Source: Acetonema longum DSM 6540 (GTDB lineage Bacteria > Bacillota > Negativicutes > Sporomusales > Acetonemataceae). From it: 64,000 nt of DNA. Below the pieces are notes generated by a model that searched no databases, was not told the DNA's origin, and saw only the letters and a program-made list of their open reading frames with translations. Position numbers and translations under genes: made by a program. Position 1 is the first letter of the stretch, and each line of letters opens with the position of its first letter. The stretch covers positions 1 through 64,000 of the forward strand of contig NZ_AFGF01000017.1 of NCBI RefSeq assembly GCF_000219125.1, read 5' to 3'. Positions 62,493 to 64,000 of the stretch are shown here, in pieces.

Positions 62493-64000
62493 AACCACAA
62501 ACCGCTTTAATCAGCGTTTCAGATAAAACAGGTTTAATCGAATTTGCCAAAGGGCTGCAGGAGCAGGGAATCAGGATTATCTCCACCGGCGGCACTATGA
62601 AGACATTGCGGGAGGCCGGCATTTCGGTTACTTATGTCAGTGATGTCACCGGCTTTCCTGAGATCATGGACGGGCGGGTTAAAACTCTCAATCCCCTCAT
62701 CCATGGCGGCATTCTGGCCCTCCGGGACAACCCGGACCACGTTCAGGCTATGCAGGAACACGGCATTCAACCCATTGACCTGGCAGTGGTCAATCTCTAT
62801 CCTTTTGCCGCCACTATCGCCAAGCCCGGCGTCAGTCAGGAAGAAGCTGTGGAAAACATCGATATCGGCGGACCAGCTATGATCCGGGCGGCAGCGAAAA
62901 ACTTCCGGCATGTGGCGGTAGTGGTGAATCCGGCCAGATACCCGATGATTTTGCGGGAATTGTCCGCTCAGGAAGGGATTTCGCCGGAAACCCGCAGGGA
63001 GCTGGCACGTGAGGCTTTCAGCCATACAGCAACCTATGATGGCTGCATTGCCGGTTATTTGTCCGGCCAGACGAATGCAGGCATGCTCCCGGCGGACTTG
63101 CACCTTGCCTACGAAAAGATTCAGGATTTGCGCTATGGGGAAAATCCCCATCAGCAGGCGGCATTTTATCGCGCCAAGTCCGGCGTTGCCGCCGGAGTGG
63201 CCAACGCGAAACAGCTCCATGGCAGGGAACTTTCCTACAATAATATTGTGGATATAGAAGCCGCCTATAGCATCGTGGCCGAGTTTCAGCAGCCGGCGGC
63301 AGTGATTATCAAGCATACCAATCCCTGCGGCGCCGGCTGCGGCAAGACGATTTCAGCTGCCTATCACAAAGCCTATCAGGCGGACCCGGTTTCAGCTTTT
63401 GGCGGAATCGTCGGTTTAAATCAGACGGTGGATCTGGCCACGGCGGAAGAAATCAGCACGATTTTTGTCGAAGCTGTCATTGCGCCGGGCTATACGTCGG
63501 AGGCACTGACTTTATTGCAGCAAAAGCAGAATATCCGGCTGCTGGAACTGCCTGTGAAGGAAGCCGATTCCCGGGAAATGGCGATTAAGCCGGTTTCCGG
63601 AGGTATCTTGCTGCAGCAGGCGGATCAGGTTGACCTGATCTCAGAGCAGCTTCAGACGGTAACCAAGCGTCAGCCGACACCGGCTGAATGGGATCAGCTT
63701 TTGTTTGCCTGGCGGATCGTAAAACATGTGAAATCCAATGCCATTGTCCTTGCCGGCAACGATCAGACCCTGGGGGTAGGCGCCGGCCAGATGAACCGGG
63801 TAGGGGCGGCGGAAATCGCTCTGAAACAGGCAGGCAAGCTGGCCGCCGGTGCGGTTATGGCTTCAGACGCCTTTTTTCCCTTCCGGGATACAGTTGACGC
63901 AGCGGCCAAAGGCGGCATCACCGCCATTATCCAGCCCGGCGGCTCGGTGAGAGATGCCGAGTCCATTGAGGCGGCTGACGCCAAAGGAATTGCCATGGTG
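62489..64000 (+). CDS. purH: AICAR transformylase/IMP cyclohydrolase, 3' end beyond window
   Basis: 504 codons are present with no stop before the window ends; the family is about 510-520 residues, so only a few residues are missing. The ATG overlaps the purN stop (ATGA). N-terminal MGS-like cyclohydrolase domain ([45 protein letters not shown]) and transformylase domain ([85 protein letters not shown]). Last steps to IMP. Confidence 0.97.
   Translation, partial: MKPQTALISVSDKTGLIEFAKGLQEQGIRIISTGGTMKTLREAGISVTYVSDVTGFPEIMDGRVKTLNPLIHGGILALRDNPDHVQAMQEHGIQPIDLAVVNLYPFAATIAKPGVSQEEAVENIDIGGPAMIRAAAKNFRHVAVVVNPARYPMILRELSAQEGISPETRRELAREAFSHTATYDGCIAGYLSGQTNAGMLPADLHLAYEKIQDLRYGENPHQQAAFYRAKSGVAAGVANAKQLHGRELSYNNIVDIEAAYSIVAEFQQPAAVIIKHTNPCGAGCGKTISAAYHKAYQADPVSAFGGIVGLNQTVDLATAEEISTIFVEAVIAPGYTSEALTLLQQKQNIRLLELPVKEADSREMAIKPVSGGILLQQADQVDLISEQLQTVTKRQPTPAEWDQLLFAWRIVKHVKSNAIVLAGNDQTLGVGAGQMNRVGAAEIALKQAGKLAAGAVMASDAFFPFRDTVDAAAKGGITAIIQPGGSVRDAESIEAADAKGIAMV

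Overview
The window looks like a chromosomal segment of a spore-forming Firmicute with about 50% GC, most plausibly a Negativicutes/Sporomusaceae-type organism. This is inference: the sequence shows a Spo0E-family phosphatase, a LexA gene divergent from a YneA-like LysM gene, a UvsE UV endonuclease, a Bacillus-type Fe-S PurF, a sigma-54 activator and many GTG/TTG starts, but no rRNA or marker that fixes the genus.

Layout. 1-6.3 kb is a patchy, partly decayed region: a MerR regulator, a broken MFS transporter with a textbook MerR-type promoter, a malate/lactate dehydrogenase, a TetR-lipase operon whose lipase is frameshifted in a C7 tract, and the eroded remnant of a second TetR-lipase copy. 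6.3-19 kb holds an AEC permease, a GGDEF-EAL protein, a YkpA/YbiT-type ABC-F ATPase, two small exported or anchored proteins, a short FtsH-like protease, a UPF0316 protein, a membrane metallophosphoesterase, an M20 amidohydrolase and a CNNM/CorC-type protein. 19.4-22.9 kb is a complete osmoprotectant (Opu/ProU-like) ABC operon. 22.9-31.2 kb has a DUF3100 two-gene membrane unit with an M20 peptidase, a YhcH-family protein, uvsE, zinc-ribbon proteins, speE, tRNA-Asn/Glu/Val, a LUD-domain protein and tRNA-Arg(CCG).

31.23-47.52 kb is an integrated mobile element bounded by a 46-bp direct repeat of the 3' half of tRNA-Arg, with 28-bp arm-like repeats just inside both ends. It carries a tyrosine integrase, MerR-like and excisionase-like regulators, a primase/SF3 helicase (frameshifted), a TerS-like protein, two paralogous Q-rich proteins (one fused to a degenerate Hint/intein-like domain), a sigma-70-like factor, many small ORFs and an AT-rich cargo segment next to attR with a HEPN (RxxxxH) protein and a split PUA-like/TM protein. 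No large terminase, portal, capsid or tail genes are visible, so it looks like a phage satellite or stripped prophage. It has its own repeated motifs: CCCCTGTGGACATTG (an inverted pair around a gene-free stretch, plus other copies) and a twice-repeated structured RNA/terminator with compensatory changes.

47.8-64 kb is core again: a GAF-PAS sigma-54 activator with a 14-bp inverted repeat and a good -24/-12 promoter in front of an L-cysteine desulfidase-family gene; a promoter-structured RNA-terminator unit; a DUF3842/thioesterase/CofE-like group; rph-XTPase-YfcE; Spo0E; lexA/yneA; and a purECFMN-H operon (purH runs off the window) preceded by two inverted PurBox-like sites and a ykkC-class (probably PRPP) riboswitch.

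A short REP-like sequence around GGGACCGTTGAAAAGG recurs at the 3' ends of at least five unrelated core genes, in four cases supplying the stop codon and last residues. All calls were made by eye from the sequence; no database search was run.
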